Assembly: GCA_024405515.1 (NCBI GenBank)
Contig: JAKSOR010000012.1
Location: 1 to 35,595 of the forward strand
Length of the DNA stretch: 35,595 nucleotides
From: Clostridia bacterium
GTDB taxonomy: Bacteria > Bacillota > Clostridia > Christensenellales > CAG-917
Direction of reading: 5' to 3'
Below the pieces are notes generated by a model. The model worked only from the letters and a program-made list of their open reading frames with translations, made no database searches and had not been told where the DNA came from. The first letter of the stretch is position 1; every line of letters begins with the position of its first letter. The position numbers and the translations under genes are program-made. Positions 28,259 through 35,595 of this stretch are shown one piece after another.

Positions 28259-28287
28259 TTTACAAAAGCAGCATTTTTCAGTAAAAT
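28259..28287 (+). promoter_or_regulatory. Promoter of the HGSNAT-like gene, leaderless type
   Basis: -35 TTTACA (28259-28264), 17-base spacer, -10 TAAAAT (28282-28287). The ATG at 28294 is exactly 7 bases past the end of the -10 box, i.e. at the expected +1. Confidence 0.65.
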
Positions 28288-28293
28288 TACTGT

Positions 28294-29175
28294 ATGACTA
28301 AAGAGAATGTTAAGAAGTTTTTTACTGCTCTTGGGCTTAAGATCAAAAACTATTTTTCCTATAATATTGAGGGCAAAAGAAAAAGAATCTGGGAACTTGA
28401 TATATTAAGAGGAATAGTACTTTTGATTGTAACATTTGATCACCTCTGTCTTTTTACATGGTCATGGGGAATTTTGCCGTATCAAACCGAATTCGGTCAT
28501 AAATTAGCAGACTTTGCGACTCTTTACTGTGAAAGTGATTTCCGTGCTGCCGTTCAGCCTCTTGGACTGTTCTTCCTTTGTTTTTTAGCAGGAATAAACA
28601 GCAGTTTTACAAGAAGCGATTTCAGACGAGTTGTAAAAGCATGGATTTTCTCCGCAATTTTTATGGGCGGATATTATCTTACATTCCACAAAACGAATCC
28701 TGAACTGTTCCCTAGTTCCCTGATTTTCAACATCATCATTGTTATTACAATATGTTACACAGTATGGTGGCTGCTTAATCTGATAAGATGCCCTTACTGG
28801 GTACGTTTCGGACTCGGTATGATTCTCGTATGTATAGGCATCTGGGGATTTTATATGTATTTCATTAGCCCTTCGGGGTTCTATATCGATAACGCTTTCC
28901 TCTCACTGTTCCTTTATAATGAACATGGCGTAGAGCTTTCAGTTGTAAACTTTGAGCCGGTTCTTCCTCATCTCGGCTGGTTTATTCTGGGCGGAGTCAC
29001 GGGCAAATACCTTTATAAAGATAAGGCTACGCACTGCAAAAACGAAGATCCTCCGAAAGCACTTCTCCCACTTCTGTGGATTGGAAAACATTCTCTCGCT
29101 GTATATCTCTTCCTTCCGCTGGCAATTGCAGGAATATTAAGAGCAATCATAGAAATAGTGGCACTATGCATATAA
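28294..29175 (+). CDS. HGSNAT/DUF1624-like membrane acyltransferase
   Basis: 293 residues, about 7-8 membrane helices. The signature of the family is the N-terminal RKRIWELDILRGIVLLIVTFDH (shown in part), with the conserved R-x-x-E-x-D-x-x-R-G and a His in helix 1 that is a candidate acetyl acceptor in heparan-alpha-glucosaminide N-acetyltransferases. The later part shows LPHLGWFILGGVTGKYLY and LLWIGKHSLAVYLF, also typical. It probably moves an acyl group across the membrane onto a sugar or other acceptor; substrate unknown. No SD; the -10 box sits directly upstream. Monocistronic. Confidence 0.75.
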   Translation: MTKENVKKFFTALGLKIKNYFSYNIEGKRKRIWELDILRGIVLLIVTFDHLCLFTWSWGILPYQTEFGHKLADFATLYCESDFRAAVQPLGLFFLCFLAGINSSFTRSDFRRVVKAWIFSAIFMGGYYLTFHKTNPELFPSSLIFNIIIVITICYTVWWLLNLIRCPYWVRFGLGMILVCIGIWGFYMYFISPSGFYIDNAFLSLFLYNEHGVELSVVNFEPVLPHLGWFILGGVTGKYLYKDKATHCKNEDPPKALLPLLWIGKHSLAVYLFLPLAIAGILRAIIEIVALCI

Positions 29176-29179
29176 TTTA

Positions 29180-29201
29180 AAAGGACCGAAGCCGGTCCTT
29201 T
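29180..29201. terminator. Bidirectional terminator between convergent genes
   Basis: 9-bp stem AAAGGACCG/CGGTCCTTT with loop AAGC, T-rich on both sides; ends the HGSNAT-like gene (+) and the PNPOx-like gene (-). Confidence 0.8.
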
Positions 29202-29221
29202 ATTTATAAAATAAATAACTT

Positions 29222-29614
29222 TCAGAATTTAATAACTTCCGGAGCTTTTGTAAACGATGATATCACAGCCGTGGCATCTTTAAGATAATATACTACCGTG
29301 TTCCCGTCATTTTCGTTGTACATAGCACGGAGTTCAGGATATGCATCAAGCATGGACTTTCTAGGTTCTGTCCTGTCGTCCTCAATAAGTGTGGCTTCGA
29401 TCCTTATCCATTCCCCGTTTTTAAATGCGCATATTTCGGTTTTTGGGTTCTTTTCAATCTGTTTTGCAAATGGTTTAACTTTCCCCGACTGAATGTAAAG
29501 TTTTCCTTCAAAAATATTAACTGTTCCGAATGGCCTTACTCTTGGCTGATCCTTATCGCAGGTTGCTATATAATATGTCCCTGCTTCTTTTAAAAACTCA
29601 AACACTTTTTCCAT
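29222..29614 (-). CDS. Pyridoxamine 5'-phosphate oxidase-family FMN protein
   Basis: 130 residues, split-barrel flavoprotein of the small PNPOx-like group. Features are YYIATCDKDQPRVRPFGTV (substrate/FMN strand pair), GKLYIQSGKVKPFAKQIEKNP (FMN-phosphate contact region with the conserved K/Q and NP turn), and CAFKNGEWIRIEATL. Members bind FMN or F420 and reduce small substrates or act in oxidative stress; a true PLP-forming activity is unlikely at this length. Strong SD AAAGGAGG. Divergent to the MMPL exporter, with an inverted repeat in between. Confidence 0.88.
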   Translation of the reverse strand: MEKVFEFLKEAGTYYIATCDKDQPRVRPFGTVNIFEGKLYIQSGKVKPFAKQIEKNPKTEICAFKNGEWIRIEATLIEDDRTEPRKSMLDAYPELRAMYNENDGNTVVYYLKDATAVISSFTKAPEVIKF

Positions 29615-29669
29615 ATCTGCCTCCTTTAGTAGTATAAACCAGATGGGGGAAAATATAAAGATAGCAAAA

Positions 29670-29697
29670 CTCTATTCATACTCTTTCATAGAGTATG
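29670..29697. promoter_or_regulatory. Overlapping inverted/direct repeats upstream of the exporter
   Basis: CATACTCT (29677-29684) and AGAGTATG (29690-29697) form a perfect inverted repeat; ACTCTAT (29670-29676) also pairs with ATAGAGT (29688-29694). It lies between the divergent PNPOx-like and exporter genes, a usual place for a regulator site. Confidence 0.4.
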
Positions 29698-29784
29698 GTT
29701 AACTCATGACAGCATACTATATATAGAGAATTTGCAACCAATTTTGTTAAGAGTTGTGTTTTTAAATATTAATAAAATTCTTTG

Positions 29785-29813
29785 TTGATTTTTGAGTTGT
29801 CCGGATTTATATT
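29785..29813 (+). promoter_or_regulatory. Candidate promoter of the MMPL exporter gene
   Basis: -35 TTGATT (29785-29790), 17-base spacer, -10 TATATT (29808-29813). The transcript would start near 29820 with a leader of about 27 bases. Confidence 0.5.
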
Positions 29814-29846
29814 TGCTTATTATCAGTTTTAGAAAGAGATGATTAA

Positions 29847-32129
29847 ATGAGTGAGTTTTTTAACAAAATCAAAACAGCAGTAGCAGGATTCGTAGTTGAC
29901 AAAAAATGGATCTTTTTCGGAGTCTTTATTGCAGCGGCAATAGCAAGTCTCTGTCTTATTCCGTTAATCAACGTTGACTATGATTTGTCAAATTTTTTAT
30001 CCGATGACAGCGATACAGTAACTGCAATGCAGCTCATGAAATCAGAATTTGATGACAAAGGCATGACTTATGCCATAGTTCAGGGAATTGATGAGGAAAA
30101 AGTTACATTCATTGCAGATGACCTTTCTAAAATAAAAGGCGTAAGCAATGTCACATACCAGGATATGAGCGGTTCTACATACAGGGACGGAAACGTTATG
30201 TACACAGTTACCCTCTCCTCCTATGATGCTTCAAAAGAATGCTTTGCAACCATGAAGGCAATAGAGAGCTACTTTGACAGCAATAATCTTAACGGACATT
30301 TAACCGGTCAGTCGGCTTACTCCTATTACAACAACGAAGAAACTAACAGCAGTATGCTGAGTGTCGGCATAATCATAGCCGCGACAGTAATTTTAATGCT
30401 GTTCCTGACTTCGAAATCATACTTTGAAATGGTCGTAATGCTCATAGTATTTGCTATGTCCATTGCACTTAATGTGGGAACAAACTGCATTTTCCCTAGA
30501 ATTTCATATATTTCAAACCTAATATCGCTTATTCTTCAGCTTGCGCTTTCCATTGACTATGCGGTAATTCTCCTGCACAGATTTATGGAAGAGATTGAAA
30601 AATACGAAAATCCTTCGGATGCTGCAAAGCAGGCACTTATCAAGGCATTCCCTGAAATCGTATCGTCTTCCCTGACTACAATCATCGGTCTCTGTTCACT
30701 CCTCTTTATGTCACTGAAGATAGGAAGCGAAATGGGGCTGTCACTTGCAAAGAGTATTATATGTTCGCTCCTTCCGGTTCTCTTCTTTATGCCGGGAATT
30801 CTTGTAATGTGCAGCAAACCTTTAAAAAAGTCCATCCATAAATCATTTATCCCAAATGTCACAAAGCCGACAAAAGCAATAGCAAAGGCCAGATGGATAA
30901 TTGTCCCTGCATTTATTGTTATCGTCGTTTTATCAGGCGTAGGACAGGCGTTTAACAATTATTCATTCAATATGAACGGCGGAATCAATATCACTGAATC
31001 AAGGCAGGCCGCTGCTGATGCCGGTTACGGCACATTAAATCAACTTGTTGTTATTGTTCCTAAAGGCGATTACGATAAAGAAAGAGCACTTGTTAAGCAT
31101 ATAAACGGATATGAACTGATTGACTCATCGACGGCCCTTGCGGACATTGAGATTTCAGACGGCGTTTATCTTACCGACAGTTATACAAAAGATGAATTCA
31201 TTTCAGTATTTACTGCTATGGCAGAAGGAACCGGTTATGATTCGTTAATTTCCGGATTCGGCGGAGCAATATTTGATTTATATACAGAAAGCAAAGGCCT
31301 CCCTTCAGATTCATCTGTGAGACTTGTTGATTTAATGGCATTTATAAGCGAGGATCAGGAAACATACGAATCAGTTGAACCTTTCCTCGGAGAATATGCC
31401 TCCATGCTTAAATCCTTATCTTTTGCAAAGAGTAATCTTGAAAGTAAAAATTACTCAAGAATCATGTTCAACATCAATACCCAGGTTGAGGATAAGGCAG
31501 CATTTGAACTTATTGAAAATATAAAAGAAAGCATTAAAGACTTCTATTCTGAATACTATATTGCAGGAGAATCATGTGTCTGCTATGATATGGCAGCAGC
31601 ATTCCCTATGGACAATATATATGTGTCAGTATTCACTGTTGTCTTCATTTTAATAATATTATTATTAACATTTAAGAATTTCATCACTCCGATTATTCTT
31701 ACACTGGCTATTGAAGGCGGAATCTGGGTTAACTTTGTCATCCCGTTCCTGGCACATAATCCTGTAAACGTTATCGGATACCTTATAATAATGGCCGTTC
31801 AGATGGGAGCAACAATTGACTATGCAATTGTGGTAACAAACAGATTCTTCACAACAAAAGATTTATACGAAAACAAACTTGATGCTGTGGCTGATGCTCT
31901 CAATGCAAACCTTCCTACAATTCTCACATCTGGGACCATCCTTACTGTAACTGGATGGACAATGTGCGCACTTACAAGTGGTGTTGTTTCCTCAATAGGA
32001 ATGCTTTTAGGTGTGGGAACATTAATGGCTATGTTTATAGTTATATTTGTTCTTCCTTCACTGCTCCTCTGCTTTGAAAAGCTGATAAGTATCGGGGATT
32101 TCAAGAAGATTTTCAAAAAGAAAAAATAA
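29847..32129 (+). CDS. MMPL/RND-family exporter
   Basis: 760 residues in two repeats of an RND-type permease, 12 membrane helices expected. Each half has an extracytoplasmic loop region (about 45-165 and 375-585) and a helix with the proton-relay Asp: ALSIDYAVILLHRF (D237) and GATIDYAIVVTNRF (D658). Both Asp are present, so it should use the proton gradient. Members export lipids, drugs or peptides; substrate unknown. No periplasmic adaptor gene nearby, as expected in a Gram-positive. The SD (GAGATGA) is weak. Confidence 0.9.
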   Translation: MSEFFNKIKTAVAGFVVDKKWIFFGVFIAAAIASLCLIPLINVDYDLSNFLSDDSDTVTAMQLMKSEFDDKGMTYAIVQGIDEEKVTFIADDLSKIKGVSNVTYQDMSGSTYRDGNVMYTVTLSSYDASKECFATMKAIESYFDSNNLNGHLTGQSAYSYYNNEETNSSMLSVGIIIAATVILMLFLTSKSYFEMVVMLIVFAMSIALNVGTNCIFPRISYISNLISLILQLALSIDYAVILLHRFMEEIEKYENPSDAAKQALIKAFPEIVSSSLTTIIGLCSLLFMSLKIGSEMGLSLAKSIICSLLPVLFFMPGILVMCSKPLKKSIHKSFIPNVTKPTKAIAKARWIIVPAFIVIVVLSGVGQAFNNYSFNMNGGINITESRQAAADAGYGTLNQLVVIVPKGDYDKERALVKHINGYELIDSSTALADIEISDGVYLTDSYTKDEFISVFTAMAEGTGYDSLISGFGGAIFDLYTESKGLPSDSSVRLVDLMAFISEDQETYESVEPFLGEYASMLKSLSFAKSNLESKNYSRIMFNINTQVEDKAAFELIENIKESIKDFYSEYYIAGESCVCYDMAAAFPMDNIYVSVFTVVFILIILLLTFKNFITPIILTLAIEGGIWVNFVIPFLAHNPVNVIGYLIIMAVQMGATIDYAIVVTNRFFTTKDLYENKLDAVADALNANLPTILTSGTILTVTGWTMCALTSGVVSSIGMLLGVGTLMAMFIVIFVLPSLLLCFEKLISIGDFKKIFKKKK

Positions 32130-32161
32130 CATTAACCTGAGAAACAGTGATTTTTGTCTAG

Positions 32162-32193
32162 AAAAAAAATGCAGGGCTAAACTCTGCATTTTT
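32162..32193. terminator. Bidirectional terminator between exporter and tRNA
   Basis: AAAAATGCAG (32165-32174) pairs with CTGCATTTTT (32184-32193), T-tracts on both exits. Confidence 0.8.
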
Positions 32194-32229
32194 AATTCTT
32201 AATAATTATCAATATCTTATACTTAAAAA

Positions 32230-32306
32230 TGGTGGAAACGACAGGACTCGAACCTGCGACCTTTCGGATGTGAACCGAATGCTCTAACCAACTGAGCTAC
32301 GTTTCC
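32230..32306 (-). tRNA. tRNA-Val (anticodon CAC)
   Basis: 77 bases including the encoded CCA (complement of 32230-32232). Acceptor stem GGAAACG/CGTTTCC, D arm with AGCTCAGTTGGTTAGAGC, anticodon arm TTCGG-TTCACAT-CCGAA (anticodon CAC, reads GTG), T arm with GGTTCGAGTCC. It has no promoter of its own that I can see: its 5' end lies 4 bases after the T-run of the rpsU hairpin, so it is probably made by read-through from rpsU or from an unseen promoter. Confidence 0.95.
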
Positions 32307-32315
32307 AGATAAAAA

Positions 32316-32335
32316 TTGCCACCATCTGGTGGCAA
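32316..32335 (-). terminator. Hairpin between rpsU and tRNA-Val
   Basis: TTGCCACC/GGTGGCAA 8-bp stem with loop ATCT; on the minus strand followed by TTTTT. A standard terminator of rpsU, yet the tRNA begins almost at once after it. Confidence 0.75.
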
Positions 32336-32339
32336 AATA

Positions 32340-32519
32340 TTATGCTTTGTACATTCTCTTACGAGCTGCTTCAGCTTTCTTTTTACGCTTTACTGATGGT
32401 TTTTCGTAAGCTTCCTTTTTACGGAGGTCACCGATGATACCGTCACGAGCGCACTTTCTCTTCCATCTGCGAAGTGCAGAATCTAAAGATTCGTTTTCAC
32501 CGACTCTAACTGTTGACAT
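32340..32519 (-). CDS. rpsU: 30S ribosomal protein S21
   Basis: 59 residues: [20 protein letters not shown] and then [20 protein letters not shown], with a Lys/Arg-rich C-terminus ending KRMYKA. Typical Firmicute S21, involved in early mRNA binding on the 30S platform. Very strong SD GGGAGGTGA. Stop TAA at 32342-32340. Confidence 0.97.
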   Translation of the reverse strand: MSTVRVGENESLDSALRRWKRKCARDGIIGDLRKKEAYEKPSVKRKKKAEAARKRMYKA

Positions 32520-32552
32520 CTAATTCACCTCCCTGAAATTTAATGCCCTATG

Positions 32553-32581
32553 ATTATCTCAAAATATAACTGAATAGTCAA
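32553..32581 (-). promoter_or_regulatory. Promoter of rpsU
   Basis: Minus-strand -35 TTGACT (32576-32581), 17-base spacer, -10 GATAAT (32553-32558). Confidence 0.65.
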
Positions 32582-32652
32582 CAAATATTAAACATTTTCC
32601 TTTTCAAAGAATCTGCTATATAATATTTGCATAATAATACAAGGATAAAGTT

Positions 32653-34200
32653 ATGGAAAACTACCCGAACATTTCTGAAGAACATCCTCCTAAAATAGTC
32701 CTGATTAAAGGAAAAGAAGAGGCAAAAATTAATAAGACACTGTCTATTAACAAGAAAACAACAGTTATGGCTGTTGTAATAATTCTTGCCCTTATTGTGG
32801 CAGCAATAATTCTTGCATACACTCTCCCGATGGGGACATATGAAAGATATACTGATGAAGACGGAAACGTAATACTTGTTGAGAACAGTTATGTTCAGGG
32901 CCGTGAAGGTCTTGAAAGAATAGCATGGTGGAAGGTGATTCTGTCACCATTCCTTGTTCTCGGTCAGAGCGGATCCATCACGCTTATTGCCATCATCATC
33001 CTTCTCCTTGTAATAGGTGCTGTATTTAATGCTCTTGACCAAACAGGCATTTTAGACTACATGGTCAGACTTTTAAAACACAAATACGAGAATAAGAAGT
33101 ATATTCTTCTCTGGTTACTCCCTGCTCTTTTCATGTTCCTTGCAACAACATGCGGATGCTTTGAAGAAGTAATTCCTCTGGTCCCGGTCTTTGTTCTTTT
33201 TGCATATGGCTTCGGATGGGACTCAATTGTTGCACTTGCAATGAGTGTGCTCCCGGCAGCTTTCGGATATGTTGCATCTGTAGTCAATCCGTTCACCATT
33301 GGTATTGCTCAGAAGATAGTCGGAGTAGCAATGTTTTCAGGTGTAGGGATAAGAATACTGACCTTCGTTATTATGTACTTCATAATAATTGCATTCCTTG
33401 TTCCTTATGCAAAACATATTGAAAAAAATCCTAAAAAATCATTCGTATATAAAGAAGATCTTGAAAGGAAGGCCCTTTATGGTTTTGATAAATCTGTTTT
33501 TGAATATGAGGAAAACAAATCCAAAGCATTAAAATGGGTCGGAGGATGGTTCATTTCCATTTTCGGAATTGTAATTCTCTCAATATTCATTCAGCCTAGA
33601 TACATCCCGGCTCTCGGTGATTTTGCTCTTGCAGACTACGTTCTTTATATTATCGTTGCCATATATGTAATAGCGGGTATCGGAGCATGTGTAATCTGCG
33701 GTTTCAAAGGCAAGAGCCTTCTTACTGCACTTGGAAAAGGTCTTATAACTCTCATCCCTGTTGCGGGTCTTGTACTTATTGTTTCCGGAATAAGATATAT
33801 TATCGAAATAGGCAATGTAATGGATACCATTATCTATTACCTTATTGAATCTGCAGCAGGAAGTTCAACAGCAAGTGTGGTAATCATTATTTATCTTGCA
33901 GTTCTCTGTCTTGAGCTCTTCATCCCGTCAGGATCCGCTAAAGCTTTCCTTATTATGCCGATGATAGCAGTTATCTGCCAGCACCTTGGAATAGACCTTC
34001 AGGTTGCATGTCTAGCATTTGTATACGGAGACGGGATCTGCAACGTATTTATGCCGACAAATGCCGCACTCCTTTTAATGCTGGGTATGACAAGCGTATC
34101 CTATCCGAAGTGGTTCAGATGGAATCTGCCTATAATACTCGTTGCATTCGGTGCAACATGCGGACTTCTGATGCTCGGACATTTTGTAATTTACGCATAA
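32653..34200 (+). CDS. YfcC/C4-dicarboxylate carrier-like membrane transporter
   Basis: 515 residues, about 12 membrane helices. The YfcC-family phrases are present: LPMGTYER near the start, TTCGCFEEVIPLVPVFV, VVNPFTIGIAQKIVGV, and LELFIPSGSAKAFLIMPM near the C-terminus. Relatives carry small carboxylates, amino acids or peptides with Na+ or H+; substrate unknown. The N-terminal 40 residues are cytosolic and charged. SD AAGGA is well placed and a TATAAT box lies at 32619-32624 with a poor -35. The Fe-ADH gene follows after 59 bases with its own promoter. Confidence 0.85.
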   Translation: MENYPNISEEHPPKIVLIKGKEEAKINKTLSINKKTTVMAVVIILALIVAAIILAYTLPMGTYERYTDEDGNVILVENSYVQGREGLERIAWWKVILSPFLVLGQSGSITLIAIIILLLVIGAVFNALDQTGILDYMVRLLKHKYENKKYILLWLLPALFMFLATTCGCFEEVIPLVPVFVLFAYGFGWDSIVALAMSVLPAAFGYVASVVNPFTIGIAQKIVGVAMFSGVGIRILTFVIMYFIIIAFLVPYAKHIEKNPKKSFVYKEDLERKALYGFDKSVFEYEENKSKALKWVGGWFISIFGIVILSIFIQPRYIPALGDFALADYVLYIIVAIYVIAGIGACVICGFKGKSLLTALGKGLITLIPVAGLVLIVSGIRYIIEIGNVMDTIIYYLIESAAGSSTASVVIIIYLAVLCLELFIPSGSAKAFLIMPMIAVICQHLGIDLQVACLAFVYGDGICNVFMPTNAALLLMLGMTSVSYPKWFRWNLPIILVAFGATCGLLMLGHFVIYA

Positions 34201-34238
34201 TTTACAGTTTAAACATAAAATGATACAATTGTATCATT
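34201..34238 (+). promoter_or_regulatory. Fe-ADH promoter with palindromic operator-like site
   Basis: -35 TTTACA (34201-34206), 17-base spacer, -10 TACAAT (34224-34229). A perfect palindrome with core TGATACAATTGTATCA (34221-34236), 20 bases with one flanking AA/TT pair, covers the -10 box and the expected start. It should block polymerase when bound. Confidence 0.6.
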
Positions 34239-34259
34239 AACAGATTAATGAGGTACAAT

Positions 34260-35471
34260 ATGAACCCTATCTACAAAGCATTTTCAAGAGTTGTTCAGAA
34301 AAGTATGTATGTAGCTGAATTCCTTATGCCATGGGAAAAAGCTGAAATCCTGAAAGGTAAAGGAACTTTTCTTCAGTTACCTGATCTTTTAATCAAAAAT
34401 AACGTTAAATGTCCGCTTATCGTAACAGACAAGTATTTAAGTGAGAATCATCTCCCTGCACTTTTAAAAGTTATGGAAGAAAAACAAATTAATTATGCTC
34501 TTTACGACGGAGTTGTTCAGAATCCTACAGTTCAGTGTGCTCTTGACGGATACAAAATCTATACAGATAAAAACTGCGATGCAATAATTGCAGTCGGTGG
34601 CGGTTCCCCTATGGACTGTGCAAAAATCATAGGTGGAAAAGTAGTAAAACCTAATAAATCTCCTGAAAAATTCAAAGGTTTAATGAAAGTAATGCATAAA
34701 CTTCCTCCTTTCTATGCAGTACCGACAACTGCAGGAACAGGTTCCGAAGTTACAGTTGCAGCAGTTCTGAGCTATCCGGCAAAAGTGGAAAAATTTCCTT
34801 GTAATGACCCGAGTTTCATGCCGGACTATATCGTTTATGATCCTGCTCTGACATTTACGCTCACACCTTTCCTCACTGCAACAACGGGTATCGATGCATT
34901 AACACATGCTGTTGAGGCATATATCGGTCACATAAACACAAAACAAACTGCAGAAGATGCAAGGAAAGCAGTAAAACTTATATTCGAAAATGTCTATACT
35001 GCGTATTCTGAGCCTGAAAACCTTAAGGCAAGAGAAAATATGCAGGAAGCAGCAAAACTCGCTGGTGCCGCCTTCACGCGTGCATATATAGGTTATGTTC
35101 ATGCAATCGGACATGCATGTGGAGCAGTTGTTCATATGCCGCACGGACTTGCTATGTCAGTCATACTTCCTCATATGCTTGACGAATACGGAAAGAAGGC
35201 ATACAAAAAACTTGCAGAACTTGCTGATGTAATCGGACTTAAGGGAAATTCTGATGAGGAAAAAGCAAAAGCATTTATCAAAGCTGTGAAAGATCTGAAT
35301 AAAAAGATGGGTATACCTGAATTTATCGGTAATGAATATGAAATAAATGACCAGCAGGTCCGGATGATAGCATCAAGGGCAAACAAGGAAGCAAATCCGT
35401 TCTATCCTTGTCCTGAGATGTACAATGAAAAAGAACTTGAACGAATAGTAAACAGTTTAAGAGCAATATAA
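34260..35471 (+). CDS. Iron-containing (class III) alcohol dehydrogenase
   Basis: 403 residues. NAD(P)-binding motif GGGSPMD (113-119) and PTTAGTGSEVT (155-165). Metal ligands by alignment with FucO: D212 and H216 (GIDALTHAVEAY), H281 and H295 (HAIGHACGAVVHMPHG), with H285 as the catalytic neighbour. It would reduce an aldehyde or oxidise an alcohol in fermentation; substrate not predictable. The frame opens at 34248 (MRYNM), but the start at 34260 is preferred because the SD GAGGT (34250-34254) lies 5 bases before it and inside the longer form. Own promoter with a palindrome at the -10. Confidence 0.93.
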   Translation: MNPIYKAFSRVVQKSMYVAEFLMPWEKAEILKGKGTFLQLPDLLIKNNVKCPLIVTDKYLSENHLPALLKVMEEKQINYALYDGVVQNPTVQCALDGYKIYTDKNCDAIIAVGGGSPMDCAKIIGGKVVKPNKSPEKFKGLMKVMHKLPPFYAVPTTAGTGSEVTVAAVLSYPAKVEKFPCNDPSFMPDYIVYDPALTFTLTPFLTATTGIDALTHAVEAYIGHINTKQTAEDARKAVKLIFENVYTAYSEPENLKARENMQEAAKLAGAAFTRAYIGYVHAIGHACGAVVHMPHGLAMSVILPHMLDEYGKKAYKKLAELADVIGLKGNSDEEKAKAFIKAVKDLNKKMGIPEFIGNEYEINDQQVRMIASRANKEANPFYPCPEMYNEKELERIVNSLRAI

Positions 35472-35474
35472 TTG

Positions 35475-35501
35475 AAAACCCGGGTCCGACCCGGGTTTTT
35501 T
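35475..35501 (+). terminator. Terminator of the Fe-ADH gene
   Basis: AAAACCCGGGT/ACCCGGGTTTT with a 3-base loop CCG, then TTTT. Very strong; also symmetric enough to act on the minus strand for the gene beyond. Confidence 0.9.
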
Positions 35502-35521
35502 AACAGATTAATTACTCATAA

Positions 35522-35595
35522 TTAAAATTCAAACATTTCTGGATTGTTGTAATATGCGTACTTCGGTTTACTTGGTTCTTCCTTCGGCTGTTCTT
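35522..35595 (-). CDS. 3' end of an unidentified CDS (partial)
   Basis: Minus-strand frame entering from the right edge reads EQPKEEPSKPKYAYYNNPEM and then FEF before TAA (35524-35522). The Pro/Lys/Glu-rich, then aromatic tail does not reveal a family. The stop lies 20 bases beyond the Fe-ADH terminator, consistent with a convergent gene. Confidence 0.6.
   Translation of the reverse strand, partial: EQPKEEPSKPKYAYYNNPEMFEF

Overview
The window looks like a chromosomal segment of a low-GC, strictly fermentative Firmicute, most likely a gut-type member of the Clostridia. The evidence is the AT-rich composition, SD-type ribosome binding sites, a large Gram-positive SRP RNA with an Alu-type 5' domain, lipoproteins with Gram-positive signal peptides, and metabolic genes of anaerobes (ATP-type PEP carboxykinase, Fe-S/FMN/FAD enoate-reductase-like flavoenzyme, iron-dependent alcohol dehydrogenase). 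The species cannot be fixed from sequence reading alone. No insertion sequence, prophage, CRISPR array or plasmid function was seen.

Layout. 1-5.5 kb: a pyridoxal/pyridoxamine kinase (-), the SRP RNA gene (+), a clan GH-A-like lipoprotein (-), a divergent EF-G-like GTPase (-) and ribosomal protein S20 (+). 5.5-11 kb: a membrane-anchored subtilisin-like protease co-transcribed with an alpha-CTD-like/WG-repeat protein (-), divergent from a large secreted SH3/propeller-like protein (+). 11-13.2 kb: a multidomain flavin oxidoreductase (-). 13.3-19.8 kb: the F-type ATP synthase operon (-), order a, c, b, alpha, gamma, beta, epsilon, plus a chagasin-like lipoprotein as last gene. 20-24.8 kb: PEP carboxykinase, a DUF3592-like membrane protein, two GNAT acetyltransferases and a P-loop-degenerate ATPase-like protein (all -). 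25-29.6 kb: a TetR-HTH/sensor/histidine-kinase/receiver fusion (+), an HGSNAT-like membrane acyltransferase (+) and a PNPOx-like flavoprotein (-). 29.8-35.5 kb: an MMPL/RND exporter (+), tRNA-Val(CAC) and rpsU (-), a YfcC-type carrier (+), an Fe-ADH (+), and the end of an unidentified gene (-).

Two proteins are the best candidates for undescribed biology. First, the ATP synthase operon has no delta gene; instead the alpha subunit starts with about 75 residues that match the C-terminal domain of delta (OSCP), so delta appears reduced and fused to alpha. Second, the 1025-residue protein at 24999-28076 joins a TetR-type DNA-binding domain to sensor regions, a histidine kinase and a receiver in one soluble chain. 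Its own promoter carries three copies of an AATTAGCG element. A third pattern runs through the window: five genes have a good -10 box 6 to 9 bases before the start codon and no usable SD site, which predicts leaderless mRNAs in a Firmicute.
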